Assembly (NCBI RefSeq): GCF_023715705.1
Contig: NZ_JAMBOS010000013.1
Coordinates: 1-64,000, forward strand
DNA: 64,000 bases
Reading direction: 5' to 3'
DNA from: Halalkalibacter oceani
Lineage (GTDB): Bacteria > Bacillota > Bacilli > Bacillales > Bacillaceae_D
Below the pieces are notes generated by a model that was not told where the DNA came from, ran no database searches, and saw only the letters and a list, made by a program, of their open reading frames with translations. Made by a program: the position numbers and the translations under genes. This document shows, piece after piece, positions 1 to 9,310 of the stretch (position 1 is the first letter of the stretch; each line of letters starts with the position of its first letter).

Positions 1-103
1 TGACGTCATCCCGAAGGAATCTGTCAGGTTCACCCGCTCGACTTGCATGTATTAGGCACGCCGCCAGCGTTCGTCCTGAGCCAGGATCAAACTCTCCATG
101 AAA
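1..103 (-). rRNA. 16S ribosomal RNA, 5' end only
   Basis: The reverse complement carries the universally conserved start of bacterial 16S rRNA, including GAGTTTGATCCTGGCTCAG and then GACGAACGCTGGCGGCG. Only about 100 bases are present and the gene continues off the left edge. The mature 5' end is placed at about 103 by analogy with Bacillus, where about six bases precede GGAGAG. Confidence 0.97.
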
Positions 104-307
104 ATGGTGAGCTGATTAAGCTCTTAATTTTTTTAAAACCGCTCCACTCTGCACTCAGCAATAGCCGAAGAAAACCACTTCGTCTCTTGCTTCCAAAACC
201 TTATGCAGGCTCCGCTGGCTTTTTTGACGGTGACATTCGTCACCTTTTTTTCGCTTGGCTTTTGTTCAGTTTTCAAAGAACTCGTTGTCGTTTATGGCGA
301 CTTTATA

Positions 308-336
308 ATAATACAAGCCTCCGACCAAAAAATCAA
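308..336 (-). promoter_or_regulatory. Promoter for the rRNA operon
   Basis: On the minus strand a TTGATT -35 box (331-336) and a TATTAT -10 box (308-313) are 17 bases apart, between tRNA-Ile and 16S. The leader downstream contains TTCTTTGAAAACTGAACAA, a typical Bacillus rRNA leader sequence. The 16S gene therefore appears to have its own promoter in addition to read-through from the tRNAs. Confidence 0.75.
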
Positions 337-357
337 GAACTTTTTTAAATCATTTTC

Positions 358-434
<77 letters not shown>

Positions 435-476
435 TAAAAAGGGCATAAAAAAAGCACCTTGCTTTTATTTCATATT

Positions 477-550
477 TGGAGCGGGTGATGAGAATCGAAC
501 TCACGACATCAGCTTGGAAGGCTGAGGTTTTACCACTAAACTACACCCGC
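477..550 (-). tRNA. tRNA-Gly (TCC)
   Basis: A 74-base cloverleaf with acceptor stem GCGGGTG/CACCCGC, anticodon TCC, T-loop AGTTCGATTCT and an encoded CCA. It lies between tRNA-Pro and tRNA-Ile in the same short operon. Confidence 0.97.
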
Positions 551-665
551 ATGACGTTTTTTCATTATATTGACGAACGCGCTATTTTATGCCTCTTCCT
601 GTTATTTAACGAAGCTCATAAGTCGAGGCTCTTTTTATGGATGCCAACATTCGCCATATTAGAAA

Positions 666-742
666 TGGTCGGGAAGACAGGATTTGAACCTGCGACCCCC
701 TGGTCCCAAACCAGGTGCTCTACCAAGCTGAGCCACTTCCCG
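666..742 (-). tRNA. tRNA-Pro (TGG)
   Basis: A 77-base cloverleaf with acceptor stem CGGGAAG, anticodon TGG in a CCTGG stem, and an encoded CCA. It is the first gene of the Pro-Gly-Ile group that precedes the 16S rRNA. Confidence 0.97.
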
Positions 743-786
743 TTTAGATTTTCCAGTTGCAAACCAGCAATCTTTCGACAAGAATT

Positions 787-816
787 AATATAGCACGCTT
801 CCAACCAAAGATGCAA
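787..816 (-). promoter_or_regulatory. Promoter for tRNA-Pro-Gly-Ile
   Basis: Minus-strand TTGCAT (811-816) and TATATT (787-792) are separated by 18 bases and sit about 45 bases before tRNA-Pro. They fit a strong SigA-type stable-RNA promoter. Confidence 0.7.
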
Positions 817-972
817 GCTTTTTTTTATCTAAATTAAAATCAATTTTATTATGTTACGCAAAGGGCTTGCCATTCTGCGATTTCATAAAGAAAGAAGAGC
901 TTGAAACAATCCATCGTGAGAAACCCGCTCACACCTGACTTTAAATAATCCTAGCATCCGTACATTGCTTAT

Positions 973-1003
973 GGGCTGGGCAAAATAACATTTGTCCCAG
1001 CCC
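973..1003 (-). terminator. Terminator after the ABC permease gene
   Basis: Arms GGGCTGGG-CAAA and TTTGTCCCAGCCC form a stem-loop just downstream of the permease stop. It resembles the recurring stem-loop family described in the findings. Confidence 0.6.
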
Positions 1004-1012
1004 CTGTTACCA

Positions 1013-1858
1013 CTATTTCTTATTCCGATAAAGATACATCGTTAACGGTGCAAATAAAATAATCAACACGGCAGAAGCCAGCAGCACCCAGCCGATGTCC
1101 TGGAAGGTAGCCGTTCCATGCATCGAACCACGGACTGCAGCAACCAACAGCGATATTGGATTGATATTGACAAATCCCTGCAACCATCCCGGCAACGTTT
1201 CCGGCTCTACAAACACATTGCTAACAAACGTCAAGGGAAAAAGGACCATCATGCTTGCCATCATCAACGACTTTTCTGAGCGCATCACAATACCGAGTGT
1301 CGTCCAGATCCAAGAAAGACTGAAGCAGAAAATAATAATGAGGACGATCGCTCCAAGAACGCCAATGAAACCACCTTCCGGGCGAAATCCTAAAACTAGA
1401 CCGAGAACAATCATGATCGTTGAAGCCATAATATAACGAACAGAATCTATGAGCAATGACCCGGCCAGTGCGGAAGGAAGCCAGATTGGCAGCGTCCGGA
1501 AACGGTCAAATATCCCTTTACGAATATCATTATTAAGGTCCACACCTGTGTACATCGTAATTTGGCAAACCGTCATAACGAGAATACCCGGAAGCAAAAA
1601 CTGTAAGTAATCACTCGTCGAGCCGGCAATCGCCCCTCCGAATAAATACGTGAACATCAGTAAAAATATGATTGGAAATGCCGTAACGTCGAACAGTTGC
1701 TCAGGAATATGTTTTATCCGCAACAACGCTCTGGTTGCAAATGCCATAGTCGAAGCAGCCGGATTTGGCGGACTTGGGCGTTTACTTGATGCAATCGCCT
1801 CATGCAACTTTCTGCTATTGACACTCTCCGGCGATGGAATCGTAGATGGTTTGTTCAA
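1013..1858 (-). CDS. ABC-2 type multidrug exporter, permease subunit (DrrB-like)
   Basis: A 281-residue integral membrane protein of the ABC-2 exporter family, predicted to form the channel for the ATPase encoded just upstream. About the first 45 residues are hydrophilic. They are followed by roughly six hydrophobic segments, with the family loop around FDRFRTLP, the FRTLP motif typical of the DrrB/NodJ group. The start is a TTG preceded by GGAGGG at 6 bases, and it overlaps the ATPase stop by 4 bases, implying translational coupling. Substrate cannot be read from sequence; daunorubicin-type drugs are only the namesake. A terminator follows the gene. Confidence 0.85.
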   Translation of the reverse strand: MNKPSTIPSPESVNSRKLHEAIASSKRPSPPNPAASTMAFATRALLRIKHIPEQLFDVTAFPIIFLLMFTYLFGGAIAGSTSDYLQFLLPGILVMTVCQITMYTGVDLNNDIRKGIFDRFRTLPIWLPSALAGSLLIDSVRYIMASTIMIVLGLVLGFRPEGGFIGVLGAIVLIIIFCFSLSWIWTTLGIVMRSEKSLMMASMMVLFPLTFVSNVFVEPETLPGWLQGFVNINPISLLVAAVRGSMHGTATFQDIGWVLLASAVLIILFAPLTMYLYRNKK

Positions 1859-2856
1859 CTTGCTCCCTCCTCGCCTGAGCGTTCAGCCTGTTGAACTGAT
1901 TCGCCAGTTAAAGTTAAAAACACTTCATCAAGACTCGGCTGACCCAAGGAAAAATCACTCACCCCGATATTTTCCCGAAATAAATCATTCAACGCTTCAG
2001 CGGCTAAAGAAGGTTCCTCTAGTTGGGCGATTAGGGCCGAATCGTCTGCCGTCTCATGGAGAGCGGCACCGAGACGGTTTTCGAGAATCGCGACAGCGCG
2101 CTCCCGCTCTGATGGATCAAGCAGCCGGACATGCAAAGTTCCGGAGCCAACGGAGGCTTTTAACTCTCCACTCGTTCCTTCCGCAATGATCTTCCCTTTG
2201 TTAATCACCGCAATTCGGTCGGCAAGCTGGTCTGCCTCTTCCAAATACTGTGTAGTCAACAGTACGGTAGTTCCAACCTGAGTCAATGCCCGCACAATAT
2301 CCCACACTTGGTTGCGGCTTCGAGGATCAAGCCCGGTAGTCGGTTCATCAAGAAACAACAAATCCGGAGTAACAACAATACTTGCAGCGATATCAATTCT
2401 ACGTCTCATTCCGCCAGAGTAATTTTTGACCTGACGTTTGGCAGCCTCAGTTAAATTGAAAGCAGAGAGCAGCTCATTGGCCCGTATTTTCGCCTCACGA
2501 CGCGAATAGCCCATCAGACGAGAAATCAGCACCAAGTTTTCCACTCCTGTTAAATCTTCATCAATGGAGGCATATTGTCCGGTCAAGCTGATCCGACTGC
2601 GAATCGCTGCCGTTTCCGTAGCAAGGTCATGACCGAAAATCCGGGCGCTTCCTCCATCCGGCGTCAGCAACGTAGCCAGCATTCGGATCGTTGTCGTTTT
2701 ACCGGCACCATTCGGTCCTAAAAACCCGTATACTGACCCTTTTCGAATCTTCAAATCGACTCCATCCACCGCTCTGAAATCACCGAATGTTTTAACAAGT
2801 CCTTTCGCTTCTACCGCCCATTCTTCAGTCGAGCTTTTTGGTTCGTTAATTGTCAT
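1855..2856 (-). CDS. ABC-2 type multidrug exporter, ATP-binding subunit (DrrA-like)
   Basis: A 333-residue ABC ATPase that would energise export through the downstream permease. Visible motifs are Walker [10 protein letters not shown] near residue 50, Q-loop [14 protein letters not shown], signature YSGGMRRR, Walker [17 protein letters not shown] and the switch region TTQYLEEAD. The [11 protein letters not shown] and RRRIDIAAS stretches and the C-terminal extension ending [12 protein letters not shown] are characteristic of the DrrA family. The ATG has an AAGGGAG ribosome site 6 bases upstream. It is the first gene of a two-gene operon lying between two tRNA groups. Confidence 0.9.
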   Translation of the reverse strand: MTINEPKSSTEEWAVEAKGLVKTFGDFRAVDGVDLKIRKGSVYGFLGPNGAGKTTTIRMLATLLTPDGGSARIFGHDLATETAAIRSRISLTGQYASIDEDLTGVENLVLISRLMGYSRREAKIRANELLSAFNLTEAAKRQVKNYSGGMRRRIDIAASIVVTPDLLFLDEPTTGLDPRSRNQVWDIVRALTQVGTTVLLTTQYLEEADQLADRIAVINKGKIIAEGTSGELKASVGSGTLHVRLLDPSERERAVAILENRLGAALHETADDSALIAQLEEPSLAAEALNDLFRENIGVSDFSLGQPSLDEVFLTLTGESVQQAERSGEEGAS

Positions 2857-3207
2857 CCTCTTCTCCCTTCAATTTGACCCTTACCTCCACATTATGTCGA
2901 GAAGGCGAATTCACCTGACTTGAACGAAAAAAATCTGTACTTCGTGTCCCTTTTAGCCAAACATTAGACAATATAACGTTTCAGGTTGTCTTATTCACCC
3001 TTTCTTCACTGAAATCAAACAGCTGCAATTTAAAGAGAGATATCGACATTGTGGATAATTATTGAACTGCTGCAATCCACTTCCTTATTATAAGATTTAA
3101 AAACGAACCGAATCAATGAAGGATAGACATTCACACTAATTCCACATCTTCTTTACATTCCTGCAATAGAACCCTCCGGCCGTTTTCAACTACCATGTAT
3201 CAAGCAA
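2857..3207. other. Gene-free stretch between tRNA cluster and ABC exporter
   Basis: No reading frame with a ribosome site is visible. The stretch must hold the exporter promoter, but I see no clear -35/-10 pair. It begins directly after the last tRNA of the cluster, a position that in B. subtilis is the ICEBs1 integration site. No integrase or att-like duplication is recognisable here. Confidence 0.4.
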
Positions 3208-3242
3208 TAAAAAAAATACCAACACTCAAAAGCGTTAGTATT
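3208..3242 (-). terminator. Terminator of the tRNA cluster
   Basis: On the minus strand AATACTAACGCT and AGTGTTGGTATT pair, with two G-U wobbles, across a short loop. A run of T follows. It lies 16 bases after tRNA-Leu(GAG). Confidence 0.8.
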
Positions 3243-3257
3243 AATCTTAAAAGATGA

Positions 3258-3342
<85 letters not shown>

Positions 3343-3368
3343 TTATTCAATTAAAGTTTAAAAACAAG

Positions 3369-3451
3369 TGCGGGTGAAGGGACTTGAACCCCCACGTCAC
3401 AAGGACACTAGATCCTAAGTCTAGCGCGTCTGCCAATTCCGCCACACCCGC
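3369..3451 (-). tRNA. tRNA-Leu (TAA)
   Basis: Class II tRNA with anticodon loop CTTAGGA, giving anticodon TAA. The acceptor stem is GCGGGTG/CACCCGC. CCA is not encoded. Confidence 0.95.
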
Positions 3452-3459
3452 AAAAGTGT

Positions 3460-3536
3460 TGGCGGTCCGGACGGGACTCGAACCCGCGACCTCCTGCGTG
3501 ACAGGCAGGCATTCTAACCAACTGAACTACCGGACC
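3460..3536 (-). tRNA. tRNA-Asp (GTC)
   Basis: A 77-base cloverleaf, acceptor GGTCCGG, anticodon GTC, with an encoded CCA. Confidence 0.96.
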
Positions 3537-3541
3537 AAATA

Positions 3542-3617
3542 TGGTGGAGGATGACGGGATCGAACCGCCGACCCCCTGCTTGTAAGGCAGGTGCTCTCCC
3601 AGCTGAGCTAATCCTCC
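3542..3617 (-). tRNA. tRNA-Val (TAC)
   Basis: A 76-base cloverleaf, acceptor GGAGGAT, anticodon TAC in a CCTGC stem, with an encoded CCA. It starts 5 bases upstream of tRNA-Asp. Confidence 0.96.
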
Positions 3618-3694
3618 AACTAATTTTCAATGCTTGTCTACCATTCTCTAAACGTATTGCTTTTTCTCGTCTTAACCGATCTAAAAAACGCAAA

Positions 3695-3766
3695 TGACCC
3701 GTACGGGATTCGAACCCGTGTTACCGCCGTGAAAGGGCGGTGTCTTAACCGCTTGACCAACGGGCC
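3695..3766 (-). tRNA. tRNA-Glu (TTC)
   Basis: A 72-base cloverleaf beginning GGCCCGTTGGTC, anticodon TTC, T-loop GGTTCGAATCC. CCA is not encoded. Confidence 0.96.
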
Positions 3767-3779
3767 AGATTTCAAAAAG

Positions 3780-3870
3780 TGGCGGAGAAGGAGGGATTTG
3801 AACCCTCGCGCCGCTCGCGCGACCTACACCCTTAGCAGGGGCGCCCCTTCAGCCACTTGGGTACTTCTCC
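3780..3870 (-). tRNA. tRNA-Ser (GCT)
   Basis: A 91-base class II tRNA, acceptor GGAGAAG, anticodon GCT, long variable arm and encoded CCA. Confidence 0.96.
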
Positions 3871-3871
3871 G

Positions 3872-3946
3872 TGGCTCCACAGGTAGGACTCGAACCTACG
3901 ACCGATCGGTTAACAGCCGATTGCTCTACCACTGAGCTACTGTGGA
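3872..3946 (-). tRNA. tRNA-Asn (GTT)
   Basis: A 75-base cloverleaf, acceptor TCCACAG, anticodon GTT, encoded CCA. It is the first gene of the seven-tRNA cluster, as in the trnS cluster that follows ydcK in B. subtilis. Confidence 0.96.
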
Positions 3947-4074
3947 ATAGTTGTACACTTGTGGTACCTGTCTCTTTCTCTTGAGAGACTCGCTTCGATG
4001 CCATTGTAGTCTCTTCAACGAAGCTTTTCTTGTCGCTGAGTTACTATGAAAAAGTCTCAATATCGACTTTATGT

Positions 4075-4103
4075 ATTATATTAAATCAGCCGGAACAAGT
4101 CAA
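4075..4103 (-). promoter_or_regulatory. tRNA cluster promoter P2
   Basis: Minus-strand TTGACT (4098-4103), 17-base spacer, TATAAT (4075-4080): a near-perfect SigA promoter about 130 bases before tRNA-Asn. Confidence 0.85.
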
Positions 4104-4135
4104 CTATTTCTTTCCTCCCGTTCAGCGACTTCTAT

Positions 4136-4165
4136 AATATAGCATAGGCGCATCAAAATAGGCAA
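4136..4165 (-). promoter_or_regulatory. tRNA cluster promoter P1
   Basis: Minus-strand TTGCCT (4160-4165), 18-base spacer, TATATT (4136-4141). It lies about 60 bases upstream of P2, giving the tandem-promoter layout usual for Bacillus stable RNA operons. Confidence 0.6.
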
Positions 4166-4173
4166 TAGGTTTT

Positions 4174-4644
4174 TTATATTTTTTTCAGCTTGCCGCGACA
4201 TCTCCCACAGACATATTTCTGCAATTTGATTCGCCGCTTCCGTTCAAAAACAAGCTCACAATTCGTACATTGATAAACGTGAATCATTTGCTTCTTATTA
4301 AGAGTACCTGGAATGACCTGACAATAGCGGGGGGCGCCTACCTTCTCCAGCAGCTCTTTAAATTCAGGATCACGATGCTGGTAGCCTTTCCCTTGCAAAT
4401 GCAGGTGATAATGACAAAGTTCATGCTTGATAATTCCAATGACTTCAGCTATACCGAAGTGCTGCAACTGCTTCGGGTTAATCTCGATGTTATGGCTTTT
4501 CAGCATATAGCGCCCCCCTGTTGTTCTGAGCCTGTTATTAAAGATGGCCCGATGCACAAAAGGGAGCCCGAAGTATTCCAATGATATTTCCTCGACCAGC
4601 GCCTGAAGCTGATCATTCTCTGCCTGCAAAAAATTTTTATCCAT
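4174..4644 (-). CDS. sprT: SprT-like zinc metalloprotease-family protein
   Basis: About 156 residues, matching the B. subtilis YdcK/SprT-like family in length. The HELCHYHLH segment supplies a zinc-binding HExxH motif in the middle of the protein. The C-terminus has two CxxC pairs (YQCTNC and YVCGRC), likely a second zinc site. The true role of the bacterial family is unsettled, so no substrate is proposed. I prefer the internal ATG, where GGTG precedes by 6 bases, over an upstream GTG three codons earlier. It sits beside divergent cmpA and follows the tRNA cluster, as in B. subtilis. Confidence 0.85.
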   Translation of the reverse strand: MDKNFLQAENDQLQALVEEISLEYFGLPFVHRAIFNNRLRTTGGRYMLKSHNIEINPKQLQHFGIAEVIGIIKHELCHYHLHLQGKGYQHRDPEFKELLEKVGAPRYCQVIPGTLNKKQMIHVYQCTNCELVFERKRRIKLQKYVCGRCRGKLKKI

Positions 4645-4727
4645 AATTTTCACCGTTTCTTCAACTTTGACAAACCTTGCTTCATATACTAACGAAAATA
4701 AGGCATGTTATAAGGAGATGGACGCTT

Positions 4728-4862
4728 ATGCCTACCTGGCTAAGACAACAGTTAAAACGTGCATACCTCCAAAAAGACAGCTATCAGATCAGAATTTTGA
4801 ATCAATGCTGGTTTTATTACAAGAAAAAGTATACACAGCCTAAGCGCCAGCAACAAAAATAA
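4728..4862 (+). CDS. cmpA: Cortex morphogenetic protein CmpA
   Basis: A 44-residue basic peptide of the CmpA family. B. subtilis CmpA is 37 residues and acts in the mother cell as an adaptor that promotes SpoIVA degradation by ClpXP when spore envelope assembly fails. Recognised by the conserved start MPTWLRQQLKRAYL and the core ILNQCWFYYKKK, and by its position next to sprT. The ATG has an AAGGAG site at 10 bases; an in-frame upstream start lacks one. The last ten or so residues extend beyond the usual family length. It would be expressed only during sporulation; I see no clear sporulation-sigma promoter. Confidence 0.9.
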   Translation: MPTWLRQQLKRAYLQKDSYQIRILNQCWFYYKKKYTQPKRQQQK

Positions 4863-4931
4863 AGGCCGAAGCTGCCCCAAAAGCACTTTGCTGTATAGGA
4901 CGGCACTTCATAACCACCCTTATCTTACAAG

Positions 4932-4967
4932 GCAAGCAGGAAATCATCAACTGACCTTCCTGCTTGC
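4932..4967. terminator. Bidirectional terminator between cmpA and tex
   Basis: An 11-bp perfect stem, GCAAGCAGGAA/TTCCTGCTTGC, with a 14-base loop lies between the convergent genes. No strong T run follows on either side. Confidence 0.55.
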
Positions 4968-5013
4968 TTCACGCCTGGCTTTTAAGATGAGCTGACTCAG
5001 ACCATACGAGAGA

Positions 5014-7182
5014 CTATGACTGCTGCTTCATCGTCAGCGCAATTCTACCCTTTTGCACATCGACCTGTTCCACCCAAACCGTGACAATCTCCCCTACTGC
5101 GACAACCTCAAGCGGGTGCTTCACAAAACGGTTCGTCAGCTTCGAAATGTGTACGAGGCCGTCCTGTTTAACCCCGATGTCGACAAAAGCACCAAAATCA
5201 ACGACATTGCGCACCGTTCCTTGCAGCTCCATGCCGACCTGCAGATCTTCAAGTTGAAGCACTCCTTGCTTTAATAATGGCTTCGCGACTTCATCACGCG
5301 GATCGCGCGATGGGCGGATCAGTGAATCAATAATATCCTTTAACGTCGGAACCCCGATGCCCAGCGTCTCCGCCATCTCCCTGACGTTAACGCTTTGCAG
5401 CTTTTCTTTCAATTGCTCTGTGCCGAGCTCCTTTACCGAAGAGCCGATCTCTTCAAGCAACCGCTTTGTATCCGGATAGCTTTCCGGGTGGATTGCCGTT
5501 GCGTCAAGAGGCTGACTCCCGTCCAAAATACGGAGGAAACCAATCGCCTGTTCATATGTTTTCGCCCCAAGGCGCGGAACTTTCTTTAATTGAGCACGGC
5601 TCGTCAATCTTCCTTCCTCTTCCCTTCGCTTCACGATATTCGTTGCGACTGTTTTCGAGAGCCCAGCAACATATTGCAGCAAGGCGACAGATGCGGTATT
5701 TACGTTTACGCCGACCTGGTTTACAACCGTTTCTACGACAAAGGTCAACGACTCATTTAGGCGCTTTTGGGAGACATCATGCTGATATTGACCAACACCG
5801 ACTGACTTCGGGTCGATCTTCACCAGTTCTGCTAATGGATCCTGCAGCCGTCTCGCAATCGAAGCGGCGCTTCTTTCCTCCACCTGAAGATCCGGAAACT
5901 CCTCTCTCCCTAATTCCGAGGCAGAGTAGACACTCGCTCCCGCTTCGTTCACAATGAGATAATAAATCGAGCTATCCAATTCCTTCATTAGATCAGCAAT
6001 AAATTGCTCTGTCTCCCTCGACGCTGTCCCATTGCCGATAGCGATCATTTCGACACGATGCTTCCTGATTAACGCCTTTACCGTATTCGCTGCTTTTTCC
6101 TTCTCATTACGGGGAGGAGTTGGATAAACTACAGCAATATCCAATACTTTACCAGTCTCATCCACAACCGCCAGCTTACACCCTGTCCGGTAGGCAGGGT
6201 CAACACCAAGAACAACCTTGTCCTTCATCGGCGGCTGAAGTAATAAGTGGCGTAAATTCTCCGAAAATATATGAATCGCCTGCTCCTCTGCCTTTTCGGT
6301 CAGCTCATTGCGAATTTCACGTTCGATCGAAGGTTCAATCAAGCGCTTATAGCCTTCTTCGATCGCCTCTTTCACGATGATCGCAGCGGGCGAATGCGGC
6401 ACTGATATGTACCTTCTTTCGATATCACCAAGAATGCGTTCGACCGGAAAGCTCAGACTGACACGTAAAATCCCTTCCTTTTCTCCCCGGTTCATCGCCA
6501 ACACTCGGTGAGGGACTATCGCTTTAATCGCTTCTTCGTACTCATAATACATTTCAAAAACGCCCTTTTCATCCTGTTCCTTTTCCTTAACGGTCGTTTT
6601 TATTTTCCCTTCCTTGAAACCAAGTAAGCGAATCATTTTGCGAATATCGGCATCATCAGAAACCCACTCGGCGATAATATCCTTTGCCCCTTGAATGACC
6701 GATTCTGTGTCCGACAGCTCATGCTCTTCCGAAAGATAGGCCTCGGCCTCTTTTTTAATCGTGATTTCAAGCGGAAATGTGATCAGCCACTCAGCAAAAG
6801 GCTCCAGCCCTTTTTCTTTTGCGATTGTCGCTCTTGTTCTTCTTTTTTGCTTGTAGGGACGGTATAAATCCTCAATCTCCTGCAGCTTTTGCGCCTGTTC
6901 AATCGCCTGCCGCAGCTCGGCTGTTAACTTCCCCTGCTCATCAATTAAGCGGAGCACCTCCTGCTGTCTCGTATACAGCTGGTTTGCGTACTCCCATCTT
7001 TCCGTAATCGCACGGATTTGCACTTCATCAAGTCCACCAGTCATCTCTTTCCGGTAACGGGCGATAAAAGGAACCGTATTCCCTTCAGCCACCAGTTGAA
7101 TAAGCTGCTTTATGTATGTTTCCTTTATCGTAAGCTCTTCAGCAATCATTTGTACGGTTTTGCTTTCCAATTGGCTATCCAT
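5014..7182 (-). CDS. tex: Tex family S1 RNA-binding transcription accessory protein
   Basis: About 722 residues, close to B. subtilis YdcI (719). Tex proteins bind nucleic acids and associate with transcription. The order visible is the N-terminal helical Tex domain (first ~190 residues), a YqgF/RNase H-like domain beginning VVLGVDPAYRTGCKLAVVD near residue 325, helix-hairpin-helix motifs around LSKTVATNIVKRREEEGR, and a C-terminal S1 domain (VGMELQGTVRNVVDFGAFVD). I start it at the ATG giving MDSQLESK, because AGAGGTG lies 6 bases before it. A GTG three codons upstream would overlap that ribosome site. Confidence 0.93.
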   Translation of the reverse strand: MDSQLESKTVQMIAEELTIKETYIKQLIQLVAEGNTVPFIARYRKEMTGGLDEVQIRAITERWEYANQLYTRQQEVLRLIDEQGKLTAELRQAIEQAQKLQEIEDLYRPYKQKRRTRATIAKEKGLEPFAEWLITFPLEITIKKEAEAYLSEEHELSDTESVIQGAKDIIAEWVSDDADIRKMIRLLGFKEGKIKTTVKEKEQDEKGVFEMYYEYEEAIKAIVPHRVLAMNRGEKEGILRVSLSFPVERILGDIERRYISVPHSPAAIIVKEAIEEGYKRLIEPSIEREIRNELTEKAEEQAIHIFSENLRHLLLQPPMKDKVVLGVDPAYRTGCKLAVVDETGKVLDIAVVYPTPPRNEKEKAANTVKALIRKHRVEMIAIGNGTASRETEQFIADLMKELDSSIYYLIVNEAGASVYSASELGREEFPDLQVEERSAASIARRLQDPLAELVKIDPKSVGVGQYQHDVSQKRLNESLTFVVETVVNQVGVNVNTASVALLQYVAGLSKTVATNIVKRREEEGRLTSRAQLKKVPRLGAKTYEQAIGFLRILDGSQPLDATAIHPESYPDTKRLLEEIGSSVKELGTEQLKEKLQSVNVREMAETLGIGVPTLKDIIDSLIRPSRDPRDEVAKPLLKQGVLQLEDLQVGMELQGTVRNVVDFGAFVDIGVKQDGLVHISKLTNRFVKHPLEVVAVGEIVTVWVEQVDVQKGRIALTMKQQS

Positions 7183-7231
7183 CTTCCACACCTCTTATCA
7201 ACGGAATAAACCTATCATAGCACACAATAAG

Positions 7232-7250
7232 AAAGCCGCGCAGCGGCTTT
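7232..7250. repeat. Small palindromic element (AAGCCGC-GCA-GCGGCTT)
   Basis: A 7-bp perfect stem around GCA lies upstream of tex. Related copies occur near 31447, 31530 and 56856, so it is a short dispersed repeat rather than a gene-specific site. Confidence 0.6.
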
Positions 7251-7420
7251 GTTAGAAGCGCCGGGCGGAGCCGGTACAATCAGGGAGGAGGGATGAATAC
7301 GATCTTCTTTCAGCCCTCCGTGTAACGTGCGGAGCCGACGCTCTTCTTCGACTCAGCCCAGGAATTCCTTACCCTCAAAGAGCCGCAGTGGCCTTTCGTT
7401 GCTTCACGTTTTACCAATAA

Positions 7421-7472
7421 AAAAAGAGTTCGTCTCAAAAGGAAGATGCCAAAGACCCTTTGAGACAAACTC
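7421..7472 (-). terminator. Terminator of the sigB operon
   Basis: Minus strand: GAGTTTGTCTCAAAGGG pairs with CCTTTTGAGACGAACTC and is followed by a T run. It starts 9 bases after the rsbX stop. Confidence 0.85.
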
Positions 7473-7480
7473 ATCTCAGC

Positions 7481-8077
7481 TTATAATTTCCCAACAAGTA
7501 ACGTAACATCATCAATCGCGTATCCGTCGGCCGGAAAAAGCTCTTCCGCCGCTTTCTTTGGAGAAGTCATTTTCAACAGCATGTTCTTCGATGGGGGAGT
7601 TTGAATCCCGTCCGAGAATAACAGGAACGCACTCCCTTTTTCGTACTTGAAGCACTGACTTTTTATCGTTTGCTTCTTACCTGATAAATAACCTCGGGAC
7701 GGAATCGGCTGAATTGTTTTCCCATCCGGGAAGTGAAAGACAAATCCTATATTCCCGACATTGCTATAGCAAATTTCGGACCGCACGTAATCAACTTTTA
7801 TAATCGTCATGACCGCCCCCCGCATAAATAGGAGCGACTCGTTACAGGCTTCCATCATTTCTTCAACAGAGGCATGGTGATTCGCCTCAATCGTTTCGAT
7901 TGCCGCTTTTGCCGACTGAAGGGCCCCTTCCCCACTTCCAAGTCCATCAGCAACCGCACATACTGTGTACTCCTCTGTATGAATCACAGTATGCGCATCT
8001 CCACAACAGGCCTTCCCCGGCTTGGCTTGTTCTAAAATAGCGACTTCAATTTTCCCATCATCGTAATAGCTAATCAT
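7481..8077 (-). CDS. rsbX: Serine phosphatase RsbX
   Basis: A 198-residue PP2C-family phosphatase. RsbX dephosphorylates RsbS and RsbR and thereby resets the stressosome after stress. PP2C metal-binding acidic residues are visible in CAVADGLGSGEGAL near residue 60, and late motifs in LLFSDGIQ and DDVTLLV. Its ATG overlaps the sigB stop (TAATG), so it is the last, translationally coupled gene of the operon, as in B. subtilis. A terminator follows immediately. Confidence 0.93.
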   Translation of the reverse strand: MISYYDDGKIEVAILEQAKPGKACCGDAHTVIHTEEYTVCAVADGLGSGEGALQSAKAAIETIEANHHASVEEMMEACNESLLFMRGAVMTIIKVDYVRSEICYSNVGNIGFVFHFPDGKTIQPIPSRGYLSGKKQTIKSQCFKYEKGSAFLLFSDGIQTPPSKNMLLKMTSPKKAAEELFPADGYAIDDVTLLVGKL

Positions 8078-8862
8078 TATAATATCTCCGTTGGTTCCAT
8101 TCGAATCGATTCTCTCAGTTTTTCCAACGCCCTTCGCTGCAGGCGGGAGACATGCATTTGTGATATGCCAAGCTTTTCTCCCGTTTCCTTTTGACTAAGA
8201 TTATCGAAATACGTCAAATAGAGAATTTGCTTTTCTCTTTCATTCAAAATTTGAAAAGCTTTTTCCAATAGAATTTTACGATCTGTCATTTCATATCCTG
8301 ATTCTTCTTTGCCAACAAGGTCGAGCAACGTTACTTCCCCGCCCTCCTGGTCAGCCTCTAAAGACCGGTCGACCGACAGCGCCTGATAACTCTTGCTCAT
8401 CTCCATCGTTTCGAGGACATCTTCCTCAGAAACTTCCAGATATGCTGCAATTTCATGGACTAAAGGGGAACGCTGATATTCAACCGTTAACGCCTCAACT
8501 GCTTTTTTTATTTTCGGACCGAGTTCCTTTATCCGCCGTGGGACATGAACGCTCCATGTTTTGTCGCGAATAAACCGTTTAATCTCTCCGACGATAGTCG
8601 GCACGGCAAAAGACTCAAAGCTGCGGCCAAAGGTTTCGTCGTATCTTTCTAAAGCAGCCAGCAGCCCGACCATTCCGACCTGAAACATATCTTCATCGTA
8701 TTCTCTGCCTTTGGAGAACTTACGGGCCAGCGAGCGCACTAATGCTTCATAATGCTTTACTAAATAATATTGGGCATCTTCGTCCTTCGTTTCCTGGTAA
8801 CTCTTAATCCATTCATAGATCTGTTCATTGTTCTGGCTGTGCCGAAGAGACTCCGCTGACAT
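8077..8862 (-). CDS. sigB: RNA polymerase sigma factor SigB
   Basis: A 261-residue group 3 sigma factor controlling the general stress regulon. Region 2 is visible at EDMFQVGMVGLLAALERYD and the following DKTWSVHVPRRIKELGPK stretch, which is almost identical to B. subtilis SigB. Region 4 helix-turn-helix is at LSQKETGEKLGISQMHVSR. Start chosen at the ATG giving MSAESLRH because GGGGTGG lies 6 bases upstream; a more upstream ATG directly abuts the AAGGAG. The gene overlaps the end of rsbW by 38 bases. Its activity is held down by RsbW and released by unphosphorylated RsbV. Confidence 0.97.
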   Translation of the reverse strand: MSAESLRHSQNNEQIYEWIKSYQETKDEDAQYYLVKHYEALVRSLARKFSKGREYDEDMFQVGMVGLLAALERYDETFGRSFESFAVPTIVGEIKRFIRDKTWSVHVPRRIKELGPKIKKAVEALTVEYQRSPLVHEIAAYLEVSEEDVLETMEMSKSYQALSVDRSLEADQEGGEVTLLDLVGKEESGYEMTDRKILLEKAFQILNEREKQILYLTYFDNLSQKETGEKLGISQMHVSRLQRRALEKLRESIRMEPTEIL

Positions 8863-9310
8863 TATGTTCCACCCCATCTCCTTGTAGGAACTTCGTCATC
8901 ATTAGGACAACACCTGACTCATCATTAATCTCCACTTTATCCATGAGAGTATTAATGAGAAATAAACCGAGCCCCCCCTCTTTCAAATCCCCGACAGGCT
9001 TTGTCGAGTCTACCGGCCCTAAACGGTCACGTAAATTGTCTACATCAAAACTTTGACCACGATCCGCTACAATAATTTCCATTCTGTTCGAGTAGAGATA
9101 AAAAGAGACATTCATCGTCCCGCCCTCTTGATAAGCATGGTCGACAACGTTTGTACATGCTTCTGCGACAGCGATCTTCATATCCTCAATCTCGTCATAT
9201 GTAAAACCCAGTCGATTCGCAACTCCAGAAACAGTCAAACGAACAACACCTACATACTCAGGTTTAGCAGGAATGCTCATCTGGATGTGATCGGCTTCGT
9301 GCTGCTTCAT
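8825..9310 (-). CDS. rsbW: Anti-sigma-B factor, serine kinase RsbW
   Basis: A 161-residue GHKL-type kinase that either binds SigB or phosphorylates the antagonist RsbV. N-box EACTNVVDHAY near residue 52 and the nucleotide-lid motifs VADRGQSFD and EGGLGLFLIN are clear. Its start overlaps the rsbV stop by 4 bases, and its 3' end overlaps sigB, giving tight coupling of inhibitor and sigma factor. Confidence 0.96.
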   Translation of the reverse strand: MKQHEADHIQMSIPAKPEYVGVVRLTVSGVANRLGFTYDEIEDMKIAVAEACTNVVDHAYQEGGTMNVSFYLYSNRMEIIVADRGQSFDVDNLRDRLGPVDSTKPVGDLKEGGLGLFLINTLMDKVEINDESGVVLMMTKFLQGDGVEHNVSGVSSAQPEQ